Assembly (NCBI GenBank): GCA_947492375.1
Contig: CANLMI010000004.1
Span: 124,001-188,000, forward strand
DNA length: 64,000 bases
Reading direction: 5' to 3'
DNA from: an uncultured Kordiimonas sp.
GTDB lineage: Bacteria; Pseudomonadota; Alphaproteobacteria; Sphingomonadales; Kordiimonadaceae
Part shown: positions 35,573 through 47,513 of the stretch, piece after piece
Numbering within the stretch: position 1 is the stretch's first letter
Layout: each line of letters begins with the position of its first letter
Made by a program: the position numbers and the translations under genes
The notes under the pieces: generated by a model
What the model saw: only the letters and a program-made list of their open reading frames with translations
What the model was told of the DNA's origin: nothing
The model's database searches: none

Positions 35573-36766
35573 ATGATCACACCTCTTTTACCAACATATG
35601 CGAGAATGCCTGTCGCTTTTGAGCGCGCGGAAGGTATGTACATGTTTGACACGAACGGTAAAAAATACCTCGACTTTTATTCGGGTATTGGTGTGATGTG
35701 TTTGGGGCATGGCCATCCAACACTTGTGAATGCGCTTAAGGATCAAGCTGACAAGCTGTGGCATACCTCGAATATTTACCAGATCCCTGAAGGTGAACGT
35801 TTGGCTCAACGCCTGATTGATGCGAGTTTTGCTGACACTGTCTTCTTCACCAATTCAGGTGCAGAATCGATTGAGTGTGCGATTAAGATGGTTCGTAAAT
35901 ATCATCATGATAAGGGTAATAAAGGCCGCTATCGTATGATTACGATGGCATCGGCGTTCCACGGTCGTACGCTCGCAGGGATTGCTGCTGCCGGGCAGGA
36001 GAAAATGATCACCGGGTTTGAGCCAGTACCAGACGGCTTTGATGTTGTTCCATTTGGTGATCTGGAAGCTGTAAAGGCAGCTATTACACCTGAAACCGGT
36101 GGTATTATGGTAGAACCTGTTCAAGGCGAGGGTGGAATTCGGCCATTACCGTTAGAGACGCTTCGTGGTTTGCGGGAAATAGCGGACGAAAATAACCTTC
36201 TTTTGGTTTTTGATGAAATTCAGTGTGGTATGGGCCGTACAGGTAAACTGTGGGCGCATGAATGGGCTGGAATTAATGCAGATATCGTAACAGCAGCCAA
36301 AGGCATTGGCGGCGGTTTCCCAATGGGTGCATGCCTTGCAACAGAGGAAGCGGCCTCCGGTATGGTTGTTGGTACACATGGAACAACATATGGTGGTAAC
36401 CCGCTCGCGATGGCGGTTGGTAATGCCGTGCTTGATGAAATGCTGAAACCAGCGTTTTTTGAGCATGTGATTAAAATGGGTGAAATGTTGTTTGCCCGCT
36501 TGCAAGGGTTGCAGCAACGTCACAGTAATCTGATCAGTGAAGTTCGTGGAAGCGGTCTGATGGCAGGCCTTCGTCTACCTGATGTTCCAACACGCCCTGC
36601 GGTAACGGATTTGATCGCGCGCGGGTTCTGTCCGGCACCAGCTGGCGATAGTGTGATTAGAATGTTGCCGCCGCTTATTTTAAATGAGAGCCATATTGAT
36701 GAGGCCGTTACTATTTTCGATGAGGCATTCACTGATTGGACGAAGAACGGTGTGCCGGGTACTTGA
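35573..36766 (+). CDS. argD: Acetylornithine aminotransferase (class III, PLP)
   Basis: 397 residues. GAESIECAIKMVRKYH, FDEIQCGMGRTGKLWAHE and the PLP-lysine segment AAKGIGGGFPMGACLA, with GTHGTTYGGNPLAMAVG, mark the ArgD/RocD group. It transaminates N-acetylglutamate semialdehyde in arginine synthesis and may also serve in lysine synthesis. It leads argD-argF-hslO, a conserved alphaproteobacterial order. Confidence 0.95.
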   Translation: MITPLLPTYARMPVAFERAEGMYMFDTNGKKYLDFYSGIGVMCLGHGHPTLVNALKDQADKLWHTSNIYQIPEGERLAQRLIDASFADTVFFTNSGAESIECAIKMVRKYHHDKGNKGRYRMITMASAFHGRTLAGIAAAGQEKMITGFEPVPDGFDVVPFGDLEAVKAAITPETGGIMVEPVQGEGGIRPLPLETLRGLREIADENNLLLVFDEIQCGMGRTGKLWAHEWAGINADIVTAAKGIGGGFPMGACLATEEAASGMVVGTHGTTYGGNPLAMAVGNAVLDEMLKPAFFEHVIKMGEMLFARLQGLQQRHSNLISEVRGSGLMAGLRLPDVPTRPAVTDLIARGFCPAPAGDSVIRMLPPLILNESHIDEAVTIFDEAFTDWTKNGVPGT

Positions 36767-36805
36767 TGTGCCCAGCTGTTAAAATAGATGAAAAGACATA
36801 TGTAG

Positions 36806-37750
36806 ATGAGTACCGCTGTATCAAAGTATAATCATTTTCTGGACCTGAAGGATATTCCCTCAGAAACACTCCGACAAATTCTTGATACAGCACGGCGCTG
36901 GAAAGAGGCGCGTAAAGGCCTACCTAAAGGCGCAGTTGATGAAGGCGCGCCCCTTGCTGGTCGTACGCTTGCAATGGTGTTTGAAAAATCATCTACACGT
37001 ACCCGCATCAGTTTTGAAATGGCCATGCATCAACTTGGCGGGTCTTCAATTATCCTGCAAGGTTCAAGCATGCAGCTTGGCCGCGGTGAAACAATTGCCG
37101 ATACCGCGCGTGTTATGAGCCGTTATGTTGATGCTATCATGCTACGTGCTAATACCCATGCTGCTATTGAAGAACTTGCAAATGAAGGATCTGTGCCTGT
37201 TATTAACGCGCTTACCGATCGTTCACACCCATGCCAATTGATGGCTGATATTTTAACAATTGAGGAACATCTGGGGTCAATTAAAGGCAAAAAGATCGCT
37301 TGGGTTGGTGATGGTAATAACGTCGCTACTTCGCTTATTGAAGCGGCGGTGAAATTTGATTTCTCCCTGACACTTGGTTGCCCGGATGGCTTGAGGCCTG
37401 ATGTAGACGTGCTGAATTGGGCCGAAGGTTTAGGCGGTGATATTACTGTAACTGGTGACCCTGATGCTGCTGTGCGTAGTGCAAACGCTGTTTTCACAGA
37501 TACATGGATATCAATGGGAGATGACCGCACTGGCACGAAGCTAAAAGCATTAGAACCTTTTCAGGTTAATGATGTTTTGATGGCGAAGGCGGCTGATGAC
37601 GCGCTCTTTTTACATTGCTTGCCTGCGCACCGCGGTGAAGAAGTAACCAATAGTGTGATCGATGGCCCACAATCTGTTGTGTGGGATGAGGCGGAAAATA
37701 GGCTTCATGCACAAAAAGCAGTCCTTGCGTGGTGCCTTGGTGTGATATAA
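36806..37750 (+). CDS. argF: Ornithine carbamoyltransferase
   Basis: 314 residues. Carbamoyl-phosphate site EKSSTRTRISFE, then HPCQLMADILT and ornithine-site FLHCLPAHRGEEVT are present. It makes citrulline in arginine synthesis. It lies 39 bp downstream of argD. Confidence 0.97.
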   Translation: MSTAVSKYNHFLDLKDIPSETLRQILDTARRWKEARKGLPKGAVDEGAPLAGRTLAMVFEKSSTRTRISFEMAMHQLGGSSIILQGSSMQLGRGETIADTARVMSRYVDAIMLRANTHAAIEELANEGSVPVINALTDRSHPCQLMADILTIEEHLGSIKGKKIAWVGDGNNVATSLIEAAVKFDFSLTLGCPDGLRPDVDVLNWAEGLGGDITVTGDPDAAVRSANAVFTDTWISMGDDRTGTKLKALEPFQVNDVLMAKAADDALFLHCLPAHRGEEVTNSVIDGPQSVVWDEAENRLHAQKAVLAWCLGVI

Positions 37751-37788
37751 AAGCACGCGCTTAAAAGCAAATAAAGTGACCTAATGCC

Positions 37789-38733
37789 ATGACCGATACG
37801 CCGATTATTATTAATGACCCTTCAGGTAGCCGTGATAATGAAGTTCGCCCTTTCCAGATTGAAGGAATGGACGTGAGAGGTCGTGCGGTACGTTTGGGCA
37901 CTGTTGTCGATCAAATATTATCAGCGCATAATTATCCTGATCCCGTTGCGCGCATTCTCGGCGAATTTTTAACGCTTACGGCGCTTTTGGGTTCGATCAT
38001 GAAATATAATGGTATTGTTACCCTTCAGGCAAAAACTGGCGGGCCTGTGCCGATGGTTGTTGCTGATTATGAGATCAAGGACGGTGGTGTTGGGCACCTC
38101 CGCGGGTATGCCCAAATCGATGAAGCAAAATACGCAACATATGGGAAAAATCCAAGTTTTCACGGATTGATTGGGTCCAAAAGTGGGTATCTTGCCCTGA
38201 CGATTGATCAAGGTGCTGATATGGAACGCTATCAGGGGATCGTTGAGATTAACGGCGAAAGCCTAAGCGATGTTGCGCGTTCATATTTTATGAATTCAGA
38301 GCAAACGCCTACTGAAATGAGCATGATCTGTGACCGTGATGCAGTTACTGGTAATTGGCGTGCTGGCGGTTTGATGGTGCAGCATTTATCTAGGGGTGAA
38401 GAAGGTCAGGAACGTTTGCTTGACCGTGAAACCGAAGAGCAATGGAATCGTGCCTCTGTATTGATGCATAGTGTTAAAAGCGAAGAGTTATTGGACGCTA
38501 AGCTTGACCTTGATCAGATACTGTATCGTCTTTTTAATGAGGACGGCGTTCGGGTTTTTGACGCACTTCATTTGGATGCCAGTTGCCGTTGTTCGCGTGA
38601 GAAACTTTTGGGAGTTTTGAGCCAGTTCGGTGAGAGCGATATTAATGAGATGTGCGTTGATGGCAGCATTACGGTGGATTGCCAGTTTTGTAGCAGGGCT
38701 TATAATTTTGATCCTTCTGAACTCAAAAGTTAA
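37789..38733 (+). CDS. hslO: Redox-regulated chaperone Hsp33
   Basis: 314 residues. The C-terminal zinc/redox switch has CRCSREK and CQFCSRAY (C-x-C then C-x2-C); oxidative stress releases zinc and activates holdase function. The N-terminal domain reads RGRAVRLGTVVDQIL and LTALLGSIMKYNGIVTLQ. It is co-directional with argF across 38 bp. Confidence 0.95.
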   Translation: MTDTPIIINDPSGSRDNEVRPFQIEGMDVRGRAVRLGTVVDQILSAHNYPDPVARILGEFLTLTALLGSIMKYNGIVTLQAKTGGPVPMVVADYEIKDGGVGHLRGYAQIDEAKYATYGKNPSFHGLIGSKSGYLALTIDQGADMERYQGIVEINGESLSDVARSYFMNSEQTPTEMSMICDRDAVTGNWRAGGLMVQHLSRGEEGQERLLDRETEEQWNRASVLMHSVKSEELLDAKLDLDQILYRLFNEDGVRVFDALHLDASCRCSREKLLGVLSQFGESDINEMCVDGSITVDCQFCSRAYNFDPSELKS

Positions 38734-38755
38734 TCTATATTGATGGGAAATATTC

Positions 38756-39064
38756 ATGGCTGTTAAGCGTATTTGGCATGGTTGGACAACACCTGAGAAC
38801 GCACTCAGTTATGAAAAACTAGCCAAAGAATCGGTTTTTCCTGAAATTGAAGCCAAAAATATACCGGGATATCATGGTATCGAACTGATGCGGCGCGAAC
38901 TTGATGGCGGCGACGTAGAGTTTATGACTATCATGACATTTGATAATATAGAAAATGTCATCGAATTTTTAGGCGAAGATTATACGCGGTGTTACGTGCC
39001 TGATGCTGTGAAAAAGGTTTTAACTCGCTGGGATACTGTTGCAGTACATTATGCTGTCCAATAA
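38756..39064 (+). CDS. Small dimeric alpha/beta-barrel (ABM-like) protein
   Basis: 102 residues. MAVKRIWHGWTTPENALSYEKLAKESVFPEI, then IELMRRELDGGDVEFMTIMTFDNIENVIEFL, has the beta-alpha-beta pattern of antibiotic-biosynthesis-monooxygenase-like and related ferredoxin-fold dimers. No catalytic residues can be assigned. It lies 22 bp after hslO and ends at the gyrB terminator. Confidence 0.65.
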   Translation: MAVKRIWHGWTTPENALSYEKLAKESVFPEIEAKNIPGYHGIELMRRELDGGDVEFMTIMTFDNIENVIEFLGEDYTRCYVPDAVKKVLTRWDTVAVHYAVQ

Positions 39065-39088
39065 AAAAGCCCAGCGTTAACCGGGCTT
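39065..39088 (-). terminator. Terminator of the gyrB transcript
   Basis: Arms AAGCCC (39067-39072) and GGGCTT (39083-39088). On the minus strand the stem is followed by TTTTTT, so it best serves gyrB, though it may also stop the opposing small gene. Confidence 0.75.
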
Positions 39089-39116
39089 CCTTAATTCTAT
39101 TAAAAAGCGTGTTTAA

Positions 39117-41549
<2,433 letters not shown>

Positions 41550-41614
41550 CTACCTTGATCCCTTCCTTGTTCTTATCCAAAAACAACCGACTTAATGTGT
41601 GGTTTGTTTTGCCC

Positions 41615-42808
41615 CTAGGCCGATGGCTGGATCTTGCCATCTTGAATACTGTAAAATTCAGTTTGTTTTTCTATTCCGTCAAAAATACTGCGGTCTGTTC
41701 CAGTTAGCCAGCATTGGCTTCCTAAACTTGTCAGGATTTCAAAAAGCCCCAGTCTTCGATCATTATCTAAATGCGCTGCAATTTCATCCAATAGCATAAT
41801 AGGTGCCTGACCGCGTAGTGTTGCCTGTAATTTTGCATTTGCTATAATAAGCGCAATCAAGAGCGCTTTTTGTTCCCCAGTGGAGCATAGCTCAGCAGGC
41901 ATATTTTTAGTTTGATGTGTCACGATAAGGTCAGTCTTATGAACACCTACGCTGGCGCTGCGACCCAAAGCTATTTCCTGTAACCGTGACGCTTTTAATC
42001 TCTCTTTAAAAAGGCTTTCTGCCTCAACCGCTGAATGGCCATCTGCTAAAAGGCCTTCTACCCAACCGTCAATTGCAAGAGTTGCCGCTGGAAATGGCCC
42101 GGTTGTCTGGGCCATAAGTTGTCCGGCAAGTTGCTCTGTGAAATCGAGGCGCCTCATGGCAACAGCAACCCCGTGTTCTGCCATTCGTGCTTCTAGCGCA
42201 GATAGCCATGCACTATCCGCATTTCCTTTTTGTTCATGGATCAGCTTATTCCGTTCACGTATGGTACGTTCATAGGCAGATGTTTCACGACTGTGGTCTG
42301 GATATAACCCCAGAACCAACCGGTCAAGAAACCGCCGCCTGCTCGATGGGCCCTCAATAAAGATACGATCCATCTGTGGTGTCAGCCATAAAATGCTCCA
42401 CAGGTCGCCAAGCTGGTTACTGGTTTTCAGGTATTCACCGTCTTGTTTTACAATACGTTTGCAATTTGTGTCTGTTTGCCCAAATGTCATTGGGTCTAAG
42501 CCTGTTCCAATCTTTATATTGTCATTTTCTGTCGAAATAGATGCGGATATTGCCCACGGTGAATTTACATTTTTTTGTGTTATTTCACCAAGATTTGCAC
42601 GCCGCATACCACGCCCTGGCGAAAGAAAACTGATCGCTTCTAAAAGGTTGGTTTTCCCAGTACCATTGGGGCCAGTCAATACTTTTAGAGGGCTTGAAAC
42701 ATCTGTCTCAAGCTTGGCGTGACGGTATGAACGAAAATTAGTGACCGTTATGGATGATACGGCCACTTTTTTTTCATTCACCTGTTGAACAGTACTAGAG
42801 GTAATCAT
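41615..42808 (-). CDS. recF: RecF, DNA repair and replication protein
   Basis: 397 residues. SITVTNFRSYRHAKLE, Walker A GPNGTGKTNLLEAISFLSPGRGMR, signature-like SCSTGEQKALLIALI (read in LCSTGEQKALLIALI) and Walker B PIMLLDEIAAHLD are SMC-like ATPase motifs. RecF loads RecA at gaps. The start codon has no clear ribosome site. Confidence 0.95.
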   Translation of the reverse strand: MITSSTVQQVNEKKVAVSSITVTNFRSYRHAKLETDVSSPLKVLTGPNGTGKTNLLEAISFLSPGRGMRRANLGEITQKNVNSPWAISASISTENDNIKIGTGLDPMTFGQTDTNCKRIVKQDGEYLKTSNQLGDLWSILWLTPQMDRIFIEGPSSRRRFLDRLVLGLYPDHSRETSAYERTIRERNKLIHEQKGNADSAWLSALEARMAEHGVAVAMRRLDFTEQLAGQLMAQTTGPFPAATLAIDGWVEGLLADGHSAVEAESLFKERLKASRLQEIALGRSASVGVHKTDLIVTHQTKNMPAELCSTGEQKALLIALIIANAKLQATLRGQAPIMLLDEIAAHLDNDRRLGLFEILTSLGSQCWLTGTDRSIFDGIEKQTEFYSIQDGKIQPSA

Positions 42809-42876
42809 TCTAACGGTTACTTCCAGAACAGAGGCAAAGTATTTTTATTAAAGTCAGACTGCAAAACCAGTCCAAT

Positions 42877-43992
42877 TTATACACGCATCGGCATCAATAC
42901 ATATAAAACGGCTTCATCCATCAAATCTTTCAAAACCGTTGGGGCAGAAGGGTCTGCCAACAAAATCTGTACTGATTCACTTTCAATTTGAGCGAGAATG
43001 TCGAGCAAATAACGGCTGTTGAATCCAATATCAAATTCGTCAGCACCGTAACTGGCGCTCAGTTCTTCGCGGGCAGTGCCACTATCAGGGCTATTGACAG
43101 ACAGGGTCAAAATGTCAGCACCAAGTGATATTTTGACGGATCGGGTTTTATCTGAACTGATTGTCGATACACGGTCAACAGATTCGGCAAATAACCGACA
43201 ATCCATCTCGAGCATTTTATCGTTACCTTGTGGGATAACCCGACTGTAATCAGGGAAAGTTCCATCAATCAGCTTAGAAATGATGGTAGCGCCTTCAAAA
43301 CTGAAACGGATTTTAGTGTCTGATAGAGCTATGTTCACATTACCTTCGATTTCATCAAGAAGCTTTCGTACTTCACCCACGGTTTTACGTGGAATAATAA
43401 TCCCTGGCATGCTGCTTGCCCCGCCAGGTAACTCTTGTTCAACTTGCGCTAATCTGTGCCCGTCAGTTGCAACAGCGCGCAGAGAAGAGTTACCATCGTG
43501 TTCTGCAACATGTAGGTAAATACCATTGAGATAGTAGCGAGTTTCCTCGGTAGAGATCGCGAAACGCGCTTTATCGATTAGACGCTTCAATTCTTCGCTT
43601 GCCAAAGCAAATCTGTGGGGAAGGTCTCCTTCGCTCATGATGGGGAAATCTTCACGGTCAAGACAAGCAAGGGTAAAGCGGGAGCGTCCGGCGGTTACTA
43701 CCAAGCGGTCACCGTCTTCAAGTGTCAGATTAACCTCTGACCCGTCAGGCAATTTACGGACGATATCAAAAAGTGTGTGTGCTGATACTGTTGTTGAACC
43801 AGCTTGGCTAACACTTGCTGATGTATTTTCCACAATTGATATATCTAGATCAGTAGCCGTCAGTGCAACACGGTCACCTTCGGCCTCTATCATCACATTG
43901 GAAAGAATTGGGATTGTGTTACGCCGCTCTACAACTGATTGGACATGACCAAGAGTTTTTAAAAGAGCATTGCGTTCAATGGTAACTTGCAT
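42877..43992 (-). CDS. dnaN: DNA polymerase III beta sliding clamp
   Basis: 371 residues in three similar clamp domains. It begins MQVTIERNALLKTLGHVQSVVERRNTIPILSNV and ends VLYVLMPMRV, the typical tail of DnaN. The protein encircles DNA as a dimer and tethers the polymerase. It lies 247 bp downstream of dnaA. Confidence 0.98.
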   Translation of the reverse strand: MQVTIERNALLKTLGHVQSVVERRNTIPILSNVMIEAEGDRVALTATDLDISIVENTSASVSQAGSTTVSAHTLFDIVRKLPDGSEVNLTLEDGDRLVVTAGRSRFTLACLDREDFPIMSEGDLPHRFALASEELKRLIDKARFAISTEETRYYLNGIYLHVAEHDGNSSLRAVATDGHRLAQVEQELPGGASSMPGIIIPRKTVGEVRKLLDEIEGNVNIALSDTKIRFSFEGATIISKLIDGTFPDYSRVIPQGNDKMLEMDCRLFAESVDRVSTISSDKTRSVKISLGADILTLSVNSPDSGTAREELSASYGADEFDIGFNSRYLLDILAQIESESVQILLADPSAPTVLKDLMDEAVLYVLMPMRV

Positions 43993-44239
43993 GTGATTAT
44001 TCTTCTTTTCATCAGGCTTTTTGTATCAATAAACCAAGTATTTTAAAGGTATATACTGCTGAAGAAAGCCGATCTTTAATACAGTGAATAACCTTAAAAT
44101 ATTTCTGAAAACACAATAGCGAATTTACCCATGAAACCAAATTAAAAAGAGCGATTCTTGGGTTTTTTTCTCAAATAATTACGTGCAACTGTTTCCGAGT
44201 CGCAAGAAATGGTTTTTGATATGGTAGAAAGGGCTGTTT
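43993..44239. other. dnaA-dnaN intergenic region
   Basis: 247 bp, AT-rich. A single DnaA-box-like TTATTCACT (minus sense, near 44082-44090) deviates from the consensus TTATCCACA. No cluster of boxes and no strong hairpin were seen. Confidence 0.3.
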
Positions 44240-45661
44240 CTATGCCTCGAACAACCGTTTCAACCGTGTTACGTCGTCTTCAATTTGATGATCATCGAGC
44301 ATCAATTCTTCAACTTTGCGAATTCCGTGCATAACAGTTGTATGGTCGCGGCCACCGAAACGTCTGCCAATCTCGGGCAAGGAGTTTTTAGTCATTTCCT
44401 TAGAAAGGAACATAGCGATTTGGCGTGGGCGAACAATACTGCGTGCTCTTCGGTCCGAGAGCATTTCTGCAAGCCGGATATTATAATACTCAGCTACTTT
44501 GCGTTGGATTTCGTCGATCGTAACTTGCCGATTATTTGCACGAATAAGGTCTTGCAGAACTTCACGTGTCATTTCCATAGTGATATGTCGGCCGACAAGG
44601 GTTGCGTATGCGATCACTCGGTTAAGCGCCCCTTCAAGCTCACGTACATTTGACGTAATCTTGCCTGCAAGGAACTCAAGAACCTCGATTGGAACAATCA
44701 ATTTTTCTGATGCGCCGCCGGGATGTGCAATTGATTTTTTATGTGAAGCTGCATCTGCTTTGGACTGGAGAATGCCAAGGCGCAGTTCATAGTCTGTTGG
44801 GTGGATATCCGCAACAAGCCCCCAGCCTAATCGAGAAATGATTCTATCTTGAATGCCTTCCAAGTCTGTTGGTGAACGATCCGCAGTGATAATCACCTGA
44901 CATCGATTATCAATCAGTGTGTTAAAGGTGTGAAAAAACTCTTCTTGTGTGCTGTCTTTATTTGCAATGAACTGCACATCATCGATCATTAGAAGGTCTA
45001 CGTTTCTAAATTTTTGCTTAAACGCATGGGTGTCTTTAAACCTGAGAGCGGCAATAAATTCAAACATGAATTTTTCAGCTGATACATATACCACTTTCTT
45101 GTTTGGTTGGTTTTTAAATACCTCCCAGGCTATCGCGTGCATAAGATGGGTTTTACCCAGCCCTACTCCTCCATGGAGGAATAAAGGGTTAAAGGTTACG
45201 TCATTCGCTTCTGTAATCCGTTTAGCGGCGGCATAGGCCAACTCGTTGGACTTGCCTACTACGAAACTATCAAAAGTATATCTTTCATCAAGCGGTGAGC
45301 CCTCAAAGCTTGCTTCATGTTTATTCTCTACAGCAATAGTGGGAGTCATCACCACTTCTGCTGTTTGGGCGGCGGTATCAGTGTTTTTTGACGAGTCAGG
45401 TAAATATATAGCCAGGTCCTGTATGCTCGGATTGTCCGCTATGAAATAATCTTTCAGGCGTGGGGCATAATGGCTTTTGATCCAGTCCCGTACAAAACGT
45501 GTTGGTGCAATCAGGGACACAATATTATTTTTGACCCCGTTATATCCCACTTGTTTTAGCCAGTTTGTATAGGCTTGTTGACCAAATTCACGTAGAAATT
45601 TCGTACAGACCCTATCCCATTGTTCAGAAGAATTCATAACTGCTACAGTATCCGATGGCAT
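44240..45661 (-). CDS. dnaA: Chromosomal replication initiator DnaA
   Basis: 473 residues. Domain III AAA+ has Walker A LHGGVGLGKTHLMHA, Walker B DLLMIDDVQFI and sensor segments. The C-terminal domain IV has the DnaA signature GRRFGGRDHTTVMHGIRKVEEL, which reads the DnaA box. Domain I is QWDRVCTKFLREFGQQAYTNWL. ATG 45661 (AAGGGG six bases upstream) is preferred to GTG 45667. A hairpin lies in the immediate 5' leader. Confidence 0.97.
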   Translation of the reverse strand: MPSDTVAVMNSSEQWDRVCTKFLREFGQQAYTNWLKQVGYNGVKNNIVSLIAPTRFVRDWIKSHYAPRLKDYFIADNPSIQDLAIYLPDSSKNTDTAAQTAEVVMTPTIAVENKHEASFEGSPLDERYTFDSFVVGKSNELAYAAAKRITEANDVTFNPLFLHGGVGLGKTHLMHAIAWEVFKNQPNKKVVYVSAEKFMFEFIAALRFKDTHAFKQKFRNVDLLMIDDVQFIANKDSTQEEFFHTFNTLIDNRCQVIITADRSPTDLEGIQDRIISRLGWGLVADIHPTDYELRLGILQSKADAASHKKSIAHPGGASEKLIVPIEVLEFLAGKITSNVRELEGALNRVIAYATLVGRHITMEMTREVLQDLIRANNRQVTIDEIQRKVAEYYNIRLAEMLSDRRARSIVRPRQIAMFLSKEMTKNSLPEIGRRFGGRDHTTVMHGIRKVEELMLDDHQIEDDVTRLKRLFEA

Positions 45662-45679
45662 TGTCACCCCTTACACGCA

Positions 45680-45702
45680 GGCACTCTAAATAGCAGAGTG
45701 CC
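45680..45702 (-). promoter_or_regulatory. Hairpin in the dnaA 5' leader
   Basis: Perfect 8-bp arms GGCACTCT (45680-45687) and AGAGTGCC (45695-45702) with a 7-base loop, 18-41 bases upstream of the dnaA ATG. If transcribed it forms a stem just ahead of the ribosome site. Confidence 0.5.
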
Positions 45703-46118
45703 TATGCTCCCATATTATTCTAGTCCAACTATTGTGCCTGGTGCTTATATAGCGCCGCAACATATCGTCCCTTATATGTTAGGCGACAATAGTCATTCCC
45801 TGATCCGACTCTTATAAAAGTCGAATTAAACCCGTGTTTTTTTTATAATCGATAGGAATTTTGCGATTGTTAAACAATCAAATCAAAAAAATCTCCGAGT
45901 GCTCCCACGAAGGGCAGGCTGGATACCCGGATCACCTATCGCCATATGTTCAAGATACATATCATTGAAAACGCCAGCAACAGATTCTGCTAGTCAATAG
46001 TAAAGTTTTATCATTTTGTATGGGGTAATTGCTCGAGATATACAACATATTGTGTTGGGTGATCGGGCAGTTTTACGCGTGCTCTTTTTGTTCCAGAAGG
46101 CGGGACTGGTAGAATCGA

Positions 46119-46145
46119 AAAAGCCGCATAGAATCTATACGGCTT
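46119..46145 (-). terminator. Terminator of rpsT
   Basis: Arms AAGCCG (46121-46126) and CGGCTT (46140-46145) with an inner ATAG/CTAT pair. On the minus strand the stem is followed by TTTTT. Confidence 0.75.
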
Positions 46146-46177
46146 ATTACATTAGTTTAATTTTTTAGCGAATCGTA

Positions 46178-46441
46178 TTAAGCGAGAGCTTTAACACGAG
46201 CAGCTAAACGAGAAACTTTGCGAGAGGCTGTTTTCTTGTGCAAAATACCTTTTGTTGCACCGCGCATGATTTCTGGCTGAGCATTTTTAAGAGCTTCAGC
46301 AGCAGCTGCTTTGTCGCCACCTTCAATCGCTTCTTCCACTTTGCGAATAAACGTACGGATACGGCTAACGCGTGATTTGTTAATCGCTGCACGACGCTCG
46401 TTACGGCGGATACGTTTTTTGGCTTGAAGTGTATTTGCCAT
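46178..46441 (-). CDS. rpsT: 30S ribosomal protein S20
   Basis: 87 residues, very basic: [39 protein letters not shown], then [29 protein letters not shown]20 binds 16S rRNA early in assembly. The position between an enoyl-CoA hydratase and dnaA is conserved in alphaproteobacteria. Confidence 0.98.
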   Translation of the reverse strand: MANTLQAKKRIRRNERRAAINKSRVSRIRTFIRKVEEAIEGGDKAAAAEALKNAQPEIMRGATKGILHKKTASRKVSRLAARVKALA

Positions 46442-46634
46442 TTTTTTTACCTTCTTAACCCAATCGATCAGTCAGCATTTATTGGTCTGCTTATCGTGGT
46501 TTCATAATCTGTTTGTTACGGTATCGCGGCGCTGTCGCGCAAAACCTATAATTCGAGGTCGCGTTCCTATACTAGTTCCTGTGTTTCGTCAACTCTTTAA
46601 GTTTCTATATGTTTCGGAGTTTTGAAAAGCAAGG

Positions 46635-47411
46635 TTATCTATTTTTAAATTGAGGCTGCCTTTTTTCAATAAAGGCGTTCATTCCTTCTTTCTGATCTTC
46701 AGTGGCGAAGAGGGAATGGAACACTCTGCGCTCAAAAAGTAAACCTTCAGACAAGGTGGTTTCTAGTGCACGGTTTGTGGCTTCTTTTGCGAGAGCAACA
46801 GATGGCCTCGATAGTTCTGCAATGGATGTTGCAACCTCAGTTATGATGTCAAGTAGGTCATCGGTTGGAACGATTCGGCTAACAAGGCCGGCTCTCTCGG
46901 CTTCGGTTGCATCCATCATGCGGCCTGTTAACATCATATCCATTGCCTTGGATTTGCCGATAAGGCGCGTAAGGCGCTGTGTGCCACCAATGCCGGGAAT
47001 AACGCCTAGCTTGATTTCAGGTTGGCCAAATTTGGCGTTCTCGGCTGCGATTATAAAATCACAGCACATAGCAAGCTCACATCCACCACCAAGGGCGTAA
47101 CCGGCAACGCCAGCAATGATTGGCTTGCGAATGCTTGCAAAAACAGAATTTGTTTCGCCGAACATATCGTCCATCAAAACATCAGCAAAGCCTTTGTCAG
47201 CCATTTCTTTTATATCTGCACCGGCTGCGAAAGCCTTTTCGCTACCAGTGATAACAATAGCACCTGTTTCGTCATCAGCTTCAAGCGATAAGAGTGCTTC
47301 TTTCACCTCAGTGAGTAACTGACTATTAAGGGCGTTTAATGCTTCGCTTCTATTTAAGGTAATTATACCAATACCATCTTGTTTATCGAGCAAGATTGTC
47401 TGAAAAGTCAT
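46635..47411 (-). CDS. Enoyl-CoA hydratase/isomerase
   Basis: About 258 residues of the crotonase fold. The oxyanion-hole segments [19 protein letters not shown] and [52 protein letters not shown] carry the two catalytic Glu positions (GCELA ... QPEI/GVIPG). It hydrates 2-enoyl-CoA in beta-oxidation. ATG 47411 is chosen because TAGG lies seven bases before it; ATG 47417 would crowd that site. Confidence 0.93.
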   Translation of the reverse strand: MTFQTILLDKQDGIGIITLNRSEALNALNSQLLTEVKEALLSLEADDETGAIVITGSEKAFAAGADIKEMADKGFADVLMDDMFGETNSVFASIRKPIIAGVAGYALGGGCELAMCCDFIIAAENAKFGQPEIKLGVIPGIGGTQRLTRLIGKSKAMDMMLTGRMMDATEAERAGLVSRIVPTDDLLDIITEVATSIAELSRPSVALAKEATNRALETTLSEGLLFERRVFHSLFATEDQKEGMNAFIEKRQPQFKNR

Positions 47412-47513
47412 GTTCATGCCTAAATATAATTTCTAGAATTCAAGGCGATTCCTACTTCGGAAGAAGCATTTTGGAAAGCTTTTTATCAATATTGCCGTGT
47501 TTGGGTAAGTATT

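Larger units (their letters stand above)
45662..46177. other. dnaA-rpsT intergenic region, candidate replication-origin or dnaA control region
   Basis: 516 bp without a credible gene. Features read directly: an 8-bp hairpin next to dnaA (45680-45702); a larger nested hairpin (45731-45790); a 7-1-7 palindrome GATTGTT-A-AACAATC (45865-45879) in an AT-rich tract (45824-45895); four copies of AACATAT in either orientation (45759, 45774, 45944, 46044); TGATCCG at 45801 and in reverse at 45928. No canonical DnaA boxes were found, so oriC status is unproven. Confidence 0.45.

Noticed and set aside
45662-46177. Firm call of oriC
   Set aside because: No canonical TTATCCACA boxes were found; in alphaproteobacteria the origin is often not beside dnaA. 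Kept only as a candidate region.
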